64,000 bases of DNA from Pseudomonas sp. GM48 (GCF_000282335.1 NZ_AKJM01000123.1:1-64000); one strand, 5' to 3'. Numbered from the stretch's first letter, positions 35,508 to 46,915 are shown. Numbers and translations are program-made. The notes: generated by a model from the sequence alone, not told the origin.

Positions 35508-35953
35508 GGAGTCACCACCGGGTCGACGGCAGCGCGGCTGCTCAGGATGAAACTGCGCCGCGAGTCGGCAACATTCGCAGCCCGTGAGTCGTCCCAGGTA
35601 ATCGTGATGGTGTACACCTGCTGATTGACGGCGACACTGCCCGTCGCGGTGGTGCCGAGTGAGCTGACTATATTGGATTTGAAGTCAAACAGGTCCTGAT
35701 CCCGGGTAACGCCTGGATTGCCCGAAGCCTGCGGCGCAATGGTGTAGTCCGCAACGGCGTTGGCGCGAATGCGGTCCAGCATGTCGTAGGCGATAAAACT
35801 GGCCTGACTGGTCATGCGCGCGCTGTCCGTGTACTTCAGCGCATTGAGCTGGAACGCCGCCGCCCCCAGCAGACCCACTCCCAGAATGACTAACGCCACC
35901 AGGACTTCGACCAGCGTCATGCCCTCCTGCGTGCGGTTGCTCCATGCCTTCAT
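35504..35953 (-). CDS. pilV: Type IV minor pilin PilV
   Basis: A 149-aa prepilin with leader MKAWSNRTQEG, mature start MTLVEVLVALVILGVGLLG and Glu5 at residue 16, followed by the ARMTSQASFIAYDMLDRIRAN segment of PilV proteins. ATG 35953 overlaps the fimU stop (ATGA), and the stop overlaps pilW. Confidence 0.9.
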   Translation of the reverse strand: MKAWSNRTQEGMTLVEVLVALVILGVGLLGAAAFQLNALKYTDSARMTSQASFIAYDMLDRIRANAVADYTIAPQASGNPGVTRDQDLFDFKSNIVSSLGTTATGSVAVNQQVYTITITWDDSRAANVADSRRSFILSSRAAVDPVVTP

Positions 35954-36423
35954 CCGCAACTCCCACCCAATAGAATTCGTCCGTTCAAACACACTGTCAG
36001 CATCCTGCTTTGCGCTCCCCGTCCATAGCTGATCACCACCTCTGAAGACGATGATGACAACCCGCCCATACTGTTGAAATCGATGGCAGTCACGCCTGAG
36101 GTTAGCGCCAGAGTTGCGCCGCTGCTCATCGCCGGAACAACCCGTAATACTTTGGCCAAAGCGTCAGTACCGTCGTAAACCGTCAGCTCCCCACTCCAGA
36201 CATCCCCACCGGCTGTCGGGCGCACCCGTGTTGTATTGCCCCGCTCAATGGCTTCGAGCCGGGCAAAATTCAGGGTTCGTTGCAGGTCAACGATTTCGGT
36301 ATCGGCCCTGGTTGTTTGCGTCGAGCGGGTAAACGCCGGGACAGCCAGAGTCAGCAGAATCAGCAGGATCGCGATCGCGACCAGCAACTCGATCAGCGTG
36401 AAACCTTTTGTACGATGATCCAT
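35950..36423 (-). CDS. fimU: Type IV minor pilin FimU (GspH/FimT family)
   Basis: A 157-aa prepilin with leader MDHRTKG, mature FTLIELLVAIAILLILLTLAVP and Glu5 at residue 12, followed by the TEIVDLQRTLNFARLEAIERG segment of GspH/FimT proteins. A C-terminal Cys pair is present (TVCLNGRILLGGSCG). It is first in the fimU-pilV-pilW-pilX operon, each gene translationally coupled to the next. Confidence 0.88.
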   Translation of the reverse strand: MDHRTKGFTLIELLVAIAILLILLTLAVPAFTRSTQTTRADTEIVDLQRTLNFARLEAIERGNTTRVRPTAGGDVWSGELTVYDGTDALAKVLRVVPAMSSGATLALTSGVTAIDFNSMGGLSSSSSEVVISYGRGAQSRMLTVCLNGRILLGGSCG

Positions 36424-36553
36424 CGGGGCCTTCTGTTTTCTTCGGCTATACCTGCTTTTACGCGGCACAACATTCACGCGATGCGGTGCGTTTGCGTTGC
36501 CATTTATCGCGCAGGGATTGCGCGAGCCACAGCACGCCACGGAGGGGGATGTC

Positions 36554-37111
36554 ATGCGGCAACAAGGCTTCAGCCTGATCGAACTGCTCATGGGACTGGC
36601 AATTACAGGAATTGTTCTGCATCTGGTCACTCCGGCGTTCGCAACGCTGATCGAGTCGAACCAAAGGGAGCAGGCGGCGCAGGCTCTTTTCAGTGGAATT
36701 CGCACCGCCCGAACCGAAGCCATCGTCCGTAACCAGGCCGTGGTGATTCACGCCATCGATGGCGACTGGAGCCAGGGCTGGCGGATCATTCTGGATATCA
36801 GCGGCAAGGGCGATAAGGACAGTAACAATCTACTGTTGGCCGAACGTCGGAGCGGCACACGAGTGCCGATTGCGGGGAACGGTCCGATCGATCGTTTCGT
36901 ACGATTCAGTGGCCAGGGCGAGCCACTGTTTGCCAACGGTCAATGGCAAGGAGGGACATTACACATTTGTGCAGTCCGCGAACCGGTGAGCAAACACCAA
37001 GTGGTACTGGCACCGACCGGCCGCGTCAGCCTGCGCAGCGATGAGGCTGAGCAGGCGTTATGCGAAGAAAGGAAAAAACTCAGAGCAATGAACGAACGCG
37101 CAGCTCTTTAG
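36554..37111 (+). CDS. fimT: GspH/FimT-family minor pilin, FimT-like
   Basis: A 185-aa prepilin ([19 protein letters not shown], Glu5 at residue 10) with the [16 protein letters not shown] segment of FimT and a long basic C-terminal tail. FimT proteins of some naturally competent species bind DNA. GGAGGGGG precedes ATG 36554. It is transcribed divergently from fimU, whereas in P. aeruginosa fimT lies in the same direction. Its last 32 bases overlap the 3' end of ispH on the other strand. Confidence 0.85.
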   Translation: MRQQGFSLIELLMGLAITGIVLHLVTPAFATLIESNQREQAAQALFSGIRTARTEAIVRNQAVVIHAIDGDWSQGWRIILDISGKGDKDSNNLLLAERRSGTRVPIAGNGPIDRFVRFSGQGEPLFANGQWQGGTLHICAVREPVSKHQVVLAPTGRVSLRSDEAEQALCEERKKLRAMNERAAL

Positions 37112-38027
37112 GCATCGAGAACGTGATGTTCTCCTCGCGACCGGCCAGTTCATCGGCACCGGTGGCACCCCAGGCCTGCAACTGCTGGATCACGCCGCGC
37201 ACCAGGACTTCCGGGGCGGATGCGCCAGCGGTGATGCCGATACGCTCGACACCGTCGAACCAGCTCTTTTGCAGGTCTTCGGCACCGTCGATCAGGTAGG
37301 CCGGAGTGGACATGCGTTCTGCCAATTCGCGCAAGCGATTGGAGTTGGAGCTGTTCGGGCTGCCGACCACCAGCACCACGTCGCACTCGTCGGCCAGTTG
37401 CTTGACCGCGTCCTGACGGTTTTGCGTGGCGTAGCAAATGTCGTCCTTGCGCGGTCCGCCGATGGCCGGGAAGCGTGAACGCAGGGCGTCGATGACGCGG
37501 CTGGTATCGTCCATCGAGAGTGTGGTCTGGGTCACGAACGCGAGTTTTTCAGGGTTTTTCACCTGCAACGCCGCGACATCTTTCTCGTCTTCGACCAGGT
37601 AGATCGCGCCGCCATTGCTGCCGTCGTACTGGCCCATGGTGCCTTCGACTTCCGGGTGACCGGCGTGGCCGATGAGAATGCACTCACGGCCGTCACGGCT
37701 GTAACGCGCCACTTCGATGTGGACTTTGGTCACCAGCGGGCATGTGGCGTCGAACACTTTCAGCCCACGGCCAGCCGCTTCGCTACGCACGGCTTGGGAA
37801 ACGCCGTGAGCACTGAAGATCACGATGACGTCGTCCGGCACCTGATCCAGCTCTTCGACGAAGACCGCGCCACGGGAGCGCAGGTCTTCGACCACGAACT
37901 TGTTGTGGACCACTTCGTGGCGCACGTAGATCGGCGGCCCGAAGACTTCCAGGGCGCGGTTGACGATTTCGATCGCCCGGTCCACACCGGCACAGAAGCC
38001 ACGGGGGTTGGCGAGTTTGATTTGCAT
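37080..38027 (-). CDS. ispH: 4-hydroxy-3-methylbut-2-enyl diphosphate reductase IspH
   Basis: A 315-aa iron-sulfur enzyme for the last step of the MEP isoprenoid pathway. Cluster ligands are Cys12 ([12 protein letters not shown]), [11 protein letters not shown] and the third Cys in this sequence in the [10 protein letters not shown] to [10 protein letters not shown] region. SNRLRE is the conserved substrate-binding segment. ATG 38027 starts [10 protein letters not shown]; longer frames have no support. It belongs to the ileS-lspA-fkpB-ispH order. Confidence 0.95.
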   Translation of the reverse strand: MQIKLANPRGFCAGVDRAIEIVNRALEVFGPPIYVRHEVVHNKFVVEDLRSRGAVFVEELDQVPDDVIVIFSAHGVSQAVRSEAAGRGLKVFDATCPLVTKVHIEVARYSRDGRECILIGHAGHPEVEGTMGQYDGSNGGAIYLVEDEKDVAALQVKNPEKLAFVTQTTLSMDDTSRVIDALRSRFPAIGGPRKDDICYATQNRQDAVKQLADECDVVLVVGSPNSSNSNRLRELAERMSTPAYLIDGAEDLQKSWFDGVERIGITAGASAPEVLVRGVIQQLQAWGATGADELAGREENITFSMPKELRVRSLL

Positions 38028-38110
38028 GCTGTGCCTCGTGTCTTGCGCGCGAAAAATGGTAATGCCCTGCTGTTCATCGAACACAGTGTTCAAGAACAGC
38101 GAGGGTTTAA

Positions 38111-38201
38111 TGTGGGAGCGGGCTTGCTCGCGAAAGCGGTGTGTCAGACGACATCAATGTTGAATGTCAGTCAGCATTCGCGAGCAAGCCCGCTCCCACA
38201 T
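38111..38201. repeat. REPIN, TGTGGGAGCGGGC type, 91 bp
   Basis: Paired inverted arms TGTGGGAGCGGGCTTGCTCG and CGAGCAAGCCCGCTCCCACA lie between ispH and fkpB. The spacer has TTGAATGTCAGTCAGC, shared with the 6612 element. Confidence 0.93.
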
Positions 38202-38203
38202 TT

Positions 38204-38656
38204 TTACAGTGCTTTGACGGAAATGATTTCCACGTCAAAGGTCAGCGTCTTGCCTGCCAGCGGGTGGTTGAAGTCGATGGTCACTTGCGCGTCGTCGAAC
38301 TCTTTAACCACGCCCGGCAATTCAGTATTGGCCGCATCGTTGAAGATCACCAGCAAACCTGGCGACAGTTCCATGTCCTGGAACTGCGAGCGCGGGATGA
38401 TCTGCACGTTTTGCGGGTTGGGCTGGCCGAAGGCGTTTTCCGGCTCGATGCTCAGCGTCCGCTTGTCACCGGCCTTGAAACCGAACAGGGCCGCTTCGAA
38501 ACCTGGCAACAGGTTGCCATCACCGACCTTGAAGGTCGCCGGGGCCTTGTCGAAGGTGCTGTCCACCGTGTCGCCGTTCTCCAGGCGCAATGCGAAATGC
38601 AAGGTGACTTCCGTGTTCTGGCCGATGCGTTGCTCAGCCAATACCTGTTCAGTCAT
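38204..38656 (-). CDS. fkpB: FKBP-type peptidyl-prolyl isomerase FkpB (SlpA)
   Basis: A 150-aa SlyD-like FKBP with an FKBP core (LRLENGDTVDSTF, LLPGFEAALFGFKAGDKR) and an inserted IF domain (around residues 70-125). It assists protein folding in the cytoplasm. The start overlaps lspA by eight bases, a linkage conserved in gammaproteobacteria. Confidence 0.94.
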   Translation of the reverse strand: MTEQVLAEQRIGQNTEVTLHFALRLENGDTVDSTFDKAPATFKVGDGNLLPGFEAALFGFKAGDKRTLSIEPENAFGQPNPQNVQIIPRSQFQDMELSPGLLVIFNDAANTELPGVVKEFDDAQVTIDFNHPLAGKTLTFDVEIISVKAL

Positions 38657-39161
38657 GAACGGTTTCTCCGGTCTTTTTACTTTTGAACATATCCAGTGCC
38701 AGCATCACCGCACCAACGGTAATTGCGCTGTCGGCAAAGTTGAACGCCGGGAAATACCAGCGGTTCTGCCAATGCACCAGGATGAAATCGATCACATGGC
38801 CCAGGGCAATGCGGTCATACAGATTGCCCAGCGCGCCACCAAGCACCAGGGCCAGCGCGACCGCCAGCCAGGTTTCGTTGCGCCCCAGACGCTTGAGCCA
38901 CACTACCAGCACCGCACTGACCACAACCGCAATCAGCGCGAACAGCCAGCGCTGCCAGCCGGAGCTGTCAGCCAGGAAGCTGAAGGCCGCGCCAGTGTTG
39001 TAGGCCAGGGTCCAGCTGAAGTAATCGGGGATGATTACGATCTGCTGGTACATCTGGAGCTTGCCTTCGAAGTAGAACTTGCTGGCCTGGTCGATGACCA
39101 GGACCAACAAGCTCAACCAGAGCCAGCTCAGCCGTCCGAAACGGCCAACGGCATTAGGCAT
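38649..39161 (-). CDS. lspA: Lipoprotein signal peptidase LspA
   Basis: A 170-aa four-helix inner-membrane aspartic protease removing lipoprotein signal peptides. Conserved motifs [30 protein letters not shown] and FNFADSAI carry the catalytic Asp pair. It overlaps ileS by eight bases. BamD and other lipoproteins in this window are substrates. Confidence 0.96.
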   Translation of the reverse strand: MPNAVGRFGRLSWLWLSLLVLVIDQASKFYFEGKLQMYQQIVIIPDYFSWTLAYNTGAAFSFLADSSGWQRWLFALIAVVVSAVLVVWLKRLGRNETWLAVALALVLGGALGNLYDRIALGHVIDFILVHWQNRWYFPAFNFADSAITVGAVMLALDMFKSKKTGETVHD

Positions 39162-41985
39162 AGTGACGAACCTCGCCAGCGCCGCTGATGTTGTCGACGC
39201 AACGACCGCAGATTTCCGGATGCTCCGGGTTCACGCCGACGTCTTCACGGCAGTGCCAGCAACGGGCGCACTTGACGTGGCTCGACTTGACGATTTTCAG
39301 CTTCAGGCCGCTGACTTCGGTGACCACGGCATCGGCCGGTGCCTGCGCCAATGGCGCGACACTGGCGGTCGAAGTGATCAGCACGAAACGCAGTTCGTTG
39401 CTCAGCTTGGCCAGGTCGGCGGTCAGCGCGTCTTCGGCGAACAGCGTCACTTCGGCTTGCAGGTTGCCACCGACAGCCTTGGCTGCACGCTGGATTTCCA
39501 TCTCTTTGTTGACCGCAACCTTCACTTCCATGATGCGGTCCCAGTAGGCGCGACCCAGCTCGAAACCTTCCGGCAGTTCGCTCAGGCCCTCGTACCAGGT
39601 ATTGAGCATGACGGACTCGTTACGCTCGCCCGGCAGGTACTGCCACAGTTCGTCGGCGGTGAACGCCAGGATCGGCGCGATCCAGCGCACCAGCGCTTCG
39701 GAGATGTGGAACAGCGCGGTCTGGCAGGAACGGCGGGCCTTGCTGTCGGCACCGGTGGTGTACTGGCGATCCTTGATGATGTCGAGGTAGAAACCACCCA
39801 GCTCCTGCACGCAGAAGTTGTGGATCTTCGAGTACACGTTCCAGAAGCGGTATTCGCCGTAGTGCTCTTGCAGTTCACGCTGCAGCAGCAGGGTGCGATC
39901 CACGGCCCAACGGTCCAGCGCCAGCATTTCTTCAGCCGGCAGCAGGTCGGTGGCCGGGTTGAAGCCGGTCAGGTTGGAAAGCAGGAAGCGTGCGGTGTTA
40001 CGGATACGCCGATAGGCATCCGCACTGCGTTGCAGGATCTGCTCGGAAACCGCCATTTCACCCGAGTAATCGGTAGAGGCAACCCACAGACGCATGATGT
40101 CGGCGCCCAGGGTGTCGTTGACTTTCTGGGGCGCAATCACGTTGCCCAAAGACTTGGACATCTTGCGGCCGGACTCGTCGACAGTGAAGCCGTGGGTCAG
40201 CAGTTCGCGATACGGTGCGTGGTTGTCGATGGCGCAACCGGTCAGCAGCGACGAGTGGAACCAGCCACGGTGTTGGTCCGAGCCTTCCAGGTACAGGTCG
40301 GCGCGCGGGCCGGTTTCGTGGCCCATCGGGTGCGAACCGCGCAGGACGTGCCAGTGCGTTGTGCCCGAGTCGAACCAGACGTCCAGGGTGTCGCTGATCT
40401 TGTCGTACTGCGGCGCTTCATCACCCAGCAGTTCGGCGGCGTCCAGCTTGAACCAGGCCTCGATGCCTTCGACTTCGACGCGCTTGGCAACTTCTTCCAT
40501 CAGTTCGACGGTGCGCGGGTGCAGTTCGCCGCTTTCCTTGTTCAGGAAGAACGGGATCGGCACACCCCAGTTGCGCTGACGGGAAATGCACCAGTCCGGA
40601 CGGTTGGCGATCATCGAGTGCAGGCGCGCCTGGCCCCAGGCCGGAACGAACCGGGTGTCTTCGATGGCTTTGAGCGAGCGCTGGCGCAGGGTGTCGCCGG
40701 TGGTCGGCTGCTTGTCCATGCCGATGAACCACTGCGCGGTGGCGCGGTAGATCAGCGGGGTCTTGTGGCGCCAGCAGTGCATGTAGCTGTGTTCGATGAT
40801 GGTGGTGTGCAGCAGCGCACCGACTTCGGTCAGCTTGTCGACGATGGCCGGGTTGGCCTTCCAGATGAACTGGCCGCCGAAGAACTCCAGCGACGGCACG
40901 TAAACGCCGTTGCTCTGGACCGGGTTGAGGATATCGTCGTTGACCATGCCGTACTTCTTGCAGGTCACGAAGTCGTCCACGCCGTAGGCTGGCGAGGAGT
41001 GAACCACGCCGGTGCCGGCGCCCAGTTCAACGTAGTCGGCCAGGTAAACCGGGGACAGACGGTCGTAGAACGGGTGACGGAAGTTGATCAGTTCCAGCGC
41101 GGAACCGGCGGCGGTAGCGATGACCGAGCCTTCCAGCGAGTAGCGCGCCAGGCACGATTCGACCAGTTCTTCAGCCAGGACCAGCAACTTGTCGCCGACG
41201 TCGACCAGGGCGTAGTTGAATTCCGGATGGACGTTCAGCGCCTGGTTGGCCGGGATGGTCCACGGGGTGGTGGTCCAGATCACGATCGAAGCCGGTTTGC
41301 CCAGGGTTGGCAGACCGAAGGCGGCAGCCAGTTTGGCTTCGTCGGCAATCGGGAAGGCCACGTCGATGGTCGAGGATTTCTTGTTTTCGTACTCGACTTC
41401 CGCTTCGGCCAGGGCCGAACCGCAATCGAAGCACCAGTTCACAGGCTTCAAGCCCTTGAACACGAAACCGCCCTTGACGATTTCGGCGAGGGCACGGATT
41501 TCACCGGCCTCGTTCTTGAAATCCATGGTCTTGTACGGGTTGGCGAAGTCGCCCAGCACGCCCAGGCGGATGAACTCGGACTTCTGGCCTTCGATCTGCT
41601 CGGTGGCGTAGGCCCGGCACAGTTCGCGGGTTTTGTCCGCGCCCAGGTTCTTGCCGTGGGTCACTTCGACTTTGTGCTCGATCGGCAGGCCGTGGCAGTC
41701 CCAGCCCGGAACATAAGGCGCGTCGAACCCCGACAGGGTCTTCGAGCGGATGATCATGTCCTTGAGAATCTTGTTCAGCGCATGACCGATGTGAATCGAA
41801 CCGTTGGCGTAGGGAGGGCCGTCGTGCAGGACGAACTTCGGACGATCCTTGCCAATCTCGCGCAACTTTCCGTACAGGCCAATACTGTCCCAGCGCTGCA
41901 GGATCTGCGGTTCGCGCTGTGGCAGGCCGGCCTTCATTGGGAAGGCGGTGTCCGGAAGGTTTAGCGTGGCTTTATAGTCGGTCAT
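39154..41985 (-). CDS. ileS: Isoleucyl-tRNA synthetase
   Basis: A 943-aa class I synthetase with HIGH as [11 protein letters not shown] near residue 64, editing domain, KMSKS loop ([10 protein letters not shown]) near residue 605, and the C-terminal zinc-binding Cys motifs CARCWHC and CGRCV. It is the mupirocin-sensitive type by its C-terminal zinc domain. A long antisense reading frame on the plus strand is a codon-bias shadow. Confidence 0.98.
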   Translation of the reverse strand: MTDYKATLNLPDTAFPMKAGLPQREPQILQRWDSIGLYGKLREIGKDRPKFVLHDGPPYANGSIHIGHALNKILKDMIIRSKTLSGFDAPYVPGWDCHGLPIEHKVEVTHGKNLGADKTRELCRAYATEQIEGQKSEFIRLGVLGDFANPYKTMDFKNEAGEIRALAEIVKGGFVFKGLKPVNWCFDCGSALAEAEVEYENKKSSTIDVAFPIADEAKLAAAFGLPTLGKPASIVIWTTTPWTIPANQALNVHPEFNYALVDVGDKLLVLAEELVESCLARYSLEGSVIATAAGSALELINFRHPFYDRLSPVYLADYVELGAGTGVVHSSPAYGVDDFVTCKKYGMVNDDILNPVQSNGVYVPSLEFFGGQFIWKANPAIVDKLTEVGALLHTTIIEHSYMHCWRHKTPLIYRATAQWFIGMDKQPTTGDTLRQRSLKAIEDTRFVPAWGQARLHSMIANRPDWCISRQRNWGVPIPFFLNKESGELHPRTVELMEEVAKRVEVEGIEAWFKLDAAELLGDEAPQYDKISDTLDVWFDSGTTHWHVLRGSHPMGHETGPRADLYLEGSDQHRGWFHSSLLTGCAIDNHAPYRELLTHGFTVDESGRKMSKSLGNVIAPQKVNDTLGADIMRLWVASTDYSGEMAVSEQILQRSADAYRRIRNTARFLLSNLTGFNPATDLLPAEEMLALDRWAVDRTLLLQRELQEHYGEYRFWNVYSKIHNFCVQELGGFYLDIIKDRQYTTGADSKARRSCQTALFHISEALVRWIAPILAFTADELWQYLPGERNESVMLNTWYEGLSELPEGFELGRAYWDRIMEVKVAVNKEMEIQRAAKAVGGNLQAEVTLFAEDALTADLAKLSNELRFVLITSTASVAPLAQAPADAVVTEVSGLKLKIVKSSHVKCARCWHCREDVGVNPEHPEICGRCVDNISGAGEVRHYA

Positions 41986-41998
41986 TTAAGGCTCTTCA

Positions 41999-42937
41999 TT
42001 AGCGATGGGCGCTAGGTGCGGCTAGTGCACGGGCGGCGGCGACATCCGCGTTGATCGCCGTTTTCAGCGCCTCCAGAGAGGCGAAACGCTGCTCTTCACG
42101 CAGCTTGTGGTGGAAAACCACCGTTAAACGCCGGTCATACAGATCGCCGGCAAAATCCAAAAGATGTATTTCGAGGTGGGCCTTGCCATCACCTTGTACC
42201 GTTGGCCGCACGCCGATGTTGGCGACGCCTGGCCAGGTCTTGCCGTCGATGTCGACGTTGACCAGGAAAACCCCGGAAAGCGGAACGCGACGGCGCTTGA
42301 GTTGTATGTTGGCCGTGGGCGTACCCAACTGGCGAGCCAGCTTCTGGCCGTGCAGCACCCGCCCGGTAATCTGGAACGGCCGACCTAGCAGTCGCTCGGC
42401 CAAGGCAAAATCAGCTGCGGCCAGGGCATTGCGGACCTGAGTGCTGCTGACGCGAATACCGTCCAGCTCAACGGTTTGCGCCGCCTCGACGGTAAAGCCC
42501 TGAACGATGCCGGCCTGTTGCAGGAAATCGAAATCTCCCGCGCGGTCACAGCCGAAACGGAAGTCATCCCCGACCTCCAGGTGCTGGACGCCAAGGCCAT
42601 CCACCAGAATGGTGTCAACGAACTCGCTGGCGCTGAGCTTGCTCAGGCGCTGGTTGAACGCCAGGCACAGAACCCGGTCGACACCTTCTGTCGCCAGCAG
42701 CTGCAGCTTGTCCCGCAGACGGGCCAGGCGGGCCGGTGCAGTCTCTGGAGCGAAGAACTCCCGCGGTTGCGGCTCGAAAATCACCACGCAACTGGGCACG
42801 CCCAACTCAAGCGCACGTTCACGCAGCCGCGCCAGGATAGCCTGGTGGCCACGGTGTACACCGTCAAAGTTGCCAATAGTGGCGACACAGCCCCGATGCT
42901 GGGGGCGCAGATTGTGGAGGCCTCGAACCAGCTGCAT
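41999..42937 (-). CDS. ribF: Bifunctional riboflavin kinase / FAD synthetase RibF
   Basis: A 312-aa enzyme turning riboflavin into FMN and FAD. The N-terminal nucleotidyltransferase domain has TIGNFDGVHRGHQAIL and VSSTQVRNAL. The C-terminal kinase domain has GTPTANIQL and VFLVNVDIDGK. ATG 42937 gives the usual length. It lies 13 bases upstream of ileS. Confidence 0.95.
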   Translation of the reverse strand: MQLVRGLHNLRPQHRGCVATIGNFDGVHRGHQAILARLRERALELGVPSCVVIFEPQPREFFAPETAPARLARLRDKLQLLATEGVDRVLCLAFNQRLSKLSASEFVDTILVDGLGVQHLEVGDDFRFGCDRAGDFDFLQQAGIVQGFTVEAAQTVELDGIRVSSTQVRNALAAADFALAERLLGRPFQITGRVLHGQKLARQLGTPTANIQLKRRRVPLSGVFLVNVDIDGKTWPGVANIGVRPTVQGDGKAHLEIHLLDFAGDLYDRRLTVVFHHKLREEQRFASLEALKTAINADVAAARALAAPSAHR

Positions 42938-43067
42938 AACGCGCTTCTTGCTCATAAAGTGGTCGATTATAACCACACCCGGCGGCCGACGACAGGCAAC
43001 ACCGTAACCCAAAGTGATCGAACCGACAAAACCGCCGGCCCGCCCATGTTTATCAAGGCCCGAACCT

Positions 43068-44606
43068 CTATTCCAGCGCCTTGCGATTGAAGTCGCGCAA
43101 ACGGAACCCCATCAACACTAACATGCCGAAATAAGCCACCACACCCGCTGCTACCAACACCCCGAGTCGCAAGAGGCGCTCGAGCATGTGCCCCTGGTCC
43201 CAGGCTGGCATGAAGTGCATCGCACCCAACAGTACCGCGGACATCACGGCCACCGCGACCAGCAACTTGAAACCGAACTTTGCCCAGCCCGGTTGCGGCT
43301 GGTACATCTGCTGCTTGCGCAGCTGATAGAACAACAACCCGGCATTGAGGCAGGCGCCGGCACTGATCGCCAGGGCCAGGCCCGCGTGAGCCAGCGGCCC
43401 GATCAGCATCAAGTTGAACAACTGGGTGACCACCAGGGTGAAAATCGCGATTTTCACCGGTGTGCGGATGTTTTGTTGCGCATAAAAGCCCGGCGCCAGC
43501 ACTTTGATCACAATAATCCCGAGCAATCCGACCGAATATGCGATCAGGGCACGCTGAGTCATCAATGCATCAAACGCATTGAACTGCCCGTACTGGAATA
43601 GTGAAACCGTCAGCGGTTCCGCCAGAATCCCCAATGCCAGCGAGCAAGGCAGCACCAGCACGAAACAGAGGCGCAGGCCCCAGTCGAGGATGCGCGAATA
43701 CTCGTGACGATCCTTGTTGGCGTAGGTCTTGGCCAGGGTCGGCAGCAGAATCGTCCCCAGCGCCACGCCCAACACACCGGACGGCAGCTCCATCAAACGG
43801 TCGGCGTAATACATCCACGACACGGAACCGGCCACCAGGAACGAGGCAAAAATGGTGTTGATGATCAGCGAAATCTGGCTCACCGACACCCCGAGAATGG
43901 CCGGCAACATCTGCTTCATTACCCGCCAGACGCCCGTGTCGCGCAGATTCAGGCGAGGCAGCACCAACATGCCGATCTTTTTCAGGTGCGGCAGTTGATA
44001 GAGAAGCTGCGCCAGGCCACCCGCCAGAACCGCCCAGCCGAGTGCCATCACCGGCGGGTCGAAGTACGGCGTCAGAAACACCGCAAATATGATCATGCTG
44101 ACGTTGAGCAAGGTCGGCACGAAGGCCGGCACCGAAAAACGGTTCCAGGTATTGAGGATCGCGCCGGCCAACGACGACAAGGAAATCAGTAGGATGTAGG
44201 GAAAGGTCACCCGCAAGAGGCTTGATGTCAGTTCAAATTTTTCCGGGGTATTGGTGAAACCCGGTGCCGTCACCCAGATCACCCACGGCGCGGCGATCAT
44301 GCCCAACACCGTGACCAGTGCCAGCACCAGCGTCAGCAGGCCCGAGACGTAGGCAATGAAGGTTCGGGTCGCCTCTTCACCCTGCTGGCTTTTATATTCG
44401 GCAAGAATCGGCACGAACGCTTGGGAAAACGCTCCTTCGGCAAAGATCCGCCGCAGCAGATTGGGCAATTTAAAGGCGATAAAGAAGGCGTCGGTCGCCA
44501 TTCCCGCGCCAAATGTGCGCGCAATGAGGGTGTCACGAACAAACCCGAGAATCCGGGAAAGCATCGTGATAGAGCTGACGGCGGCCAACGATTTGAGCAG
44601 ATTCAT
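43068..44606 (-). CDS. murJ: Lipid II flippase MurJ (MviN)
   Basis: A 512-aa polytopic protein with fourteen predicted helices of the MOP superfamily, moving lipid II across the inner membrane. N-terminal [20 protein letters not shown] and [18 protein letters not shown] are signature segments with the essential Arg residues. It is divergent from rpsT and upstream of ribF. Confidence 0.96.
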   Translation of the reverse strand: MNLLKSLAAVSSITMLSRILGFVRDTLIARTFGAGMATDAFFIAFKLPNLLRRIFAEGAFSQAFVPILAEYKSQQGEEATRTFIAYVSGLLTLVLALVTVLGMIAAPWVIWVTAPGFTNTPEKFELTSSLLRVTFPYILLISLSSLAGAILNTWNRFSVPAFVPTLLNVSMIIFAVFLTPYFDPPVMALGWAVLAGGLAQLLYQLPHLKKIGMLVLPRLNLRDTGVWRVMKQMLPAILGVSVSQISLIINTIFASFLVAGSVSWMYYADRLMELPSGVLGVALGTILLPTLAKTYANKDRHEYSRILDWGLRLCFVLVLPCSLALGILAEPLTVSLFQYGQFNAFDALMTQRALIAYSVGLLGIIVIKVLAPGFYAQQNIRTPVKIAIFTLVVTQLFNLMLIGPLAHAGLALAISAGACLNAGLLFYQLRKQQMYQPQPGWAKFGFKLLVAVAVMSAVLLGAMHFMPAWDQGHMLERLLRLGVLVAAGVVAYFGMLVLMGFRLRDFNRKALE

Positions 44607-44776
44607 GGAGAGAGTTTGTGCCTGTCGATAAACAGCAGGCGAACTACGCGCCTACTTGTGCGATACTCCGCGCCGCAACAGCACAGAGCCAAAGCTCGCG
44701 AGTTTACAGGTCACACGCCGGAAAGAAATATCCCGTCGCACCACGCCTACCACTTAGCGGAACGTTTCAAGCGCCC

Positions 44777-44805
44777 TTGACAAGACTTCAACTCATCGGC
44801 ATGAT
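44777..44805 (+). promoter_or_regulatory. Putative sigma-70 promoter of rpsT
   Basis: TTGACA, 17-base spacer, CATGAT lies about 54 bases upstream of the GTG start of rpsT. The -35 box is perfect and the -10 box is weak. Confidence 0.5.
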
Positions 44806-44858
44806 TCGCGGCCTATTTTGTTTGCTATTTCCTAAAAAGTCTTTCGAGGAGCTCGACG

Positions 44859-45137
44859 GTGGCCAACTCACCTTCCGCCAAAAAACGTGCAAAACAGGCT
44901 GAGAAGCGTCGCAGCCACAACGCCAGCCTGCGTTCCATGGTTCGTACCTACATCAAGAATGTAGTGAAAGCCATTGACGCAAAAGACGCTGCCAAAGCTC
45001 AAGCCGCTTACGTTCTGGCTGTGCCAGTTATCGACCGTATGGCCGATAAAGGCATCATCCACAAGAACAAGGCCGCTCGTCATAAGAGCCGCCTGAATGG
45101 CCACGTCAAGGCCCTGAACGTTGCCGCTGCTGCCTAA
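44859..45137 (+). CDS. rpsT: 30S ribosomal protein S20
   Basis: A 92-aa Lys/Arg/Ala-rich protein binding 16S rRNA ([20 protein letters not shown] at the N-terminus). It starts at GTG 44859 with GAGGAG eight bases upstream. S20 genes often use a non-ATG start as part of autoregulation. It is divergent from murJ and followed by a terminator. Confidence 0.97.
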   Translation: MANSPSAKKRAKQAEKRRSHNASLRSMVRTYIKNVVKAIDAKDAAKAQAAYVLAVPVIDRMADKGIIHKNKAARHKSRLNGHVKALNVAAAA

Positions 45138-45149
45138 GCGACTCGTTCA

Positions 45150-45182
45150 TTAAAAAACCGACCTCAGGGTCGGTTTTTTATT
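45150..45182 (+). terminator. Rho-independent terminator of rpsT
   Basis: The hairpin ACCGACC-TCAG-GGTCGGT is flanked by an A-run upstream and TTTTTT downstream, 13 bases after the rpsT stop. Confidence 0.92.
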
Positions 45183-45212
45183 GCCTGTGATTTGGTGAAG
45201 CACACAAAAAAA

Positions 45213-45302
45213 TGTGGGAGCGGGCTTGCTCGCGAAGGGGCCATCACATTCAACATCATCGTTGACTGACAGTCCGCATTCGCGAGCAAGCCCGCTCCCA
45301 CA
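45213..45302. repeat. REPIN, TGTGGGAGCGGGC type, 90 bp
   Basis: Paired arms as in the other 90-bp elements lie between rpsT and creA. The spacer contains CATTCAAC and GTTGACTG. Confidence 0.93.
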
Positions 45303-45319
45303 GTTTGTTTTGCATCAAA

Positions 45320-45784
45320 TTATTGAGCGTGCGCCCACGGCAAAATCGGAATCGCCGTCACCGCATTCTGCGGACTACCCTCGATCAAGCGATCGCTGTA
45401 CACCAGATACACCAGCGTATTGCGCTTCTTGTCGAGGAAGCGCACCACCTGCATGGTCTTGAACACCAGGGACGTGCGCTCCTTGAACACCTCATCACCA
45501 TCCTTGAGCTCACCCTTGAAGCTGATCGGCCCGACCTGCCGGCAAGCAATAGACGCCTCGGCACGATCCTCGGCCAATCCAAGCCCACCTTTCACCCCAC
45601 CCGTCTTGGCGCGCGAGAGATAACAGGTCACACCCTCGACCTTGGGATCATCAAAAGCCTCGACCACGATCCGGTCATTCGGCCCGACGAACTTGAACAC
45701 CGTCGACACCTGGCCAATTTCCTCGGCCGAAGCCAGCAGCGGCATTGCCAGCAGCAGCCCCAACAATCCTTTTGCCATGCGCAT
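45320..45784 (-). CDS. creA: CreA family protein
   Basis: A 154-aa exported protein with signal peptide ([15 protein letters not shown]) and the CreA core [25 protein letters not shown], with Cys in VTCYLSRA and SIACRQVG. Function is unknown, although the family is widespread in proteobacteria. It lies 12 bases downstream of proB and is likely co-transcribed. Confidence 0.88.
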   Translation of the reverse strand: MRMAKGLLGLLLAMPLLASAEEIGQVSTVFKFVGPNDRIVVEAFDDPKVEGVTCYLSRAKTGGVKGGLGLAEDRAEASIACRQVGPISFKGELKDGDEVFKERTSLVFKTMQVVRFLDKKRNTLVYLVYSDRLIEGSPQNAVTAIPILPWAHAQ

Positions 45785-45796
45785 TCAGGTATTCCT

Positions 45797-46915
45797 TCAA
45801 ACCAGAATCAGGTTATCGCGGTGAACCAGTTCCGGCTCCGCCATATAACCCAACAGACCGACAATCGCCTCAGACGACTGACCGATGATTTTTTGTGCCT
45901 CCAGGGCACTGTAGTTGGCCAGGCCCCGGGCAATCTCGCGACCGTCCGGCGCCACGCAGACCACCATCTCACCACGGCGGAAGCTGCCCTGCACCAATTT
46001 GACCCCAACCGGCAGCAAGCTCTTGTTGCCCTGGGACAATGCAGTCACCGCCCCCGCATCCAGCACCAGAGTGCCACGGGTTTGCAGATGTCCGGCCAGC
46101 CACTGCTTGCGCGCCGCCAGCATGCCGCGCTCCGGCGAAAGCAAAGTGCCGATGCGCTCGCCAGCCTTGAGGCGATCCAGTACGCGCTCAATGCGCCCAC
46201 CGACGATGATGGTATGAGCACCAGAACGCGCCGCGAGACGCGCAGCACGCAACTTGGTCTGCATGCCGCCACGCCCCAATGCACCACCCGTACCGCCGGC
46301 GACTGCATCCAGGGCCGGATCATTGGCGCGCGCCTCGTAGATCAGTTGGGCATCCGGATTGTTGCGCGGATCAGCATCGAACATGCCATCGCGATCCGTG
46401 AGGATCACCAGCAAGTCCGCCTCAACCAGGTTCGCCACCAGCGCCGCCAGAGTGTCGTTGTCGCCGAAGCGGATTTCGTCGGTGACCACGGTGTCGTTCT
46501 CGTTGATCACCGGAATGACCTTGAGCTCGACCAGTGCGCGCAAGGTACTGCGGGCGTTCAGATAGCGCTTGCGGTCGGACAGGTCGTCATGGGTCAGGAG
46601 AATCTGTGCGGTATGCCGGCCATGCTCGGCAAAGCTCGACTCCCAGGCCTGCACCAGCCCCATCTGGCCGATTGCAGCGGCGGCCTGAAGTTCGTGCATC
46701 GCACTGGGTCGCGAGGTCCAGCCCAAACGGCTCATGCCAGCCGCCACCGCCCCGGAGGACACCAGCACCAGCTCGACACCCGCCTCATGCAAGGCCACCA
46801 TCTGCTCAACCCAGACACCCATTGCCGCGCGATCCAGGCCTTTGCCGTCCGCCGTCAGCAAAGCGCTGCCGATCTTCACGACCCAACGCTGCGCACCTGT
46901 CACCTTGCTCCGCAT
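45797..46915 (-). CDS. proB: Glutamate 5-kinase ProB
   Basis: A 372-aa kinase for the first step of proline synthesis. The amino acid kinase domain ([42 protein letters not shown]) is followed by a C-terminal PUA domain (from about residue 278). [17 protein letters not shown] at 46915 gives the standard length. It lies downstream of obgE, as in other pseudomonads. Confidence 0.96.
   Translation of the reverse strand: MRSKVTGAQRWVVKIGSALLTADGKGLDRAAMGVWVEQMVALHEAGVELVLVSSGAVAAGMSRLGWTSRPSAMHELQAAAAIGQMGLVQAWESSFAEHGRHTAQILLTHDDLSDRKRYLNARSTLRALVELKVIPVINENDTVVTDEIRFGDNDTLAALVANLVEADLLVILTDRDGMFDADPRNNPDAQLIYEARANDPALDAVAGGTGGALGRGGMQTKLRAARLAARSGAHTIIVGGRIERVLDRLKAGERIGTLLSPERGMLAARKQWLAGHLQTRGTLVLDAGAVTALSQGNKSLLPVGVKLVQGSFRRGEMVVCVAPDGREIARGLANYSALEAQKIIGQSSEAIVGLLGYMAEPELVHRDNLILV

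Noticed and set aside
39079-41964. 961-codon open frame on the plus strand opposite ileS
   Set aside because: It is fully antisense to a perfect IleS with all catalytic motifs. The peptide is rich in Gln, Arg and Val and matches no family, as expected from high-GC codon bias.
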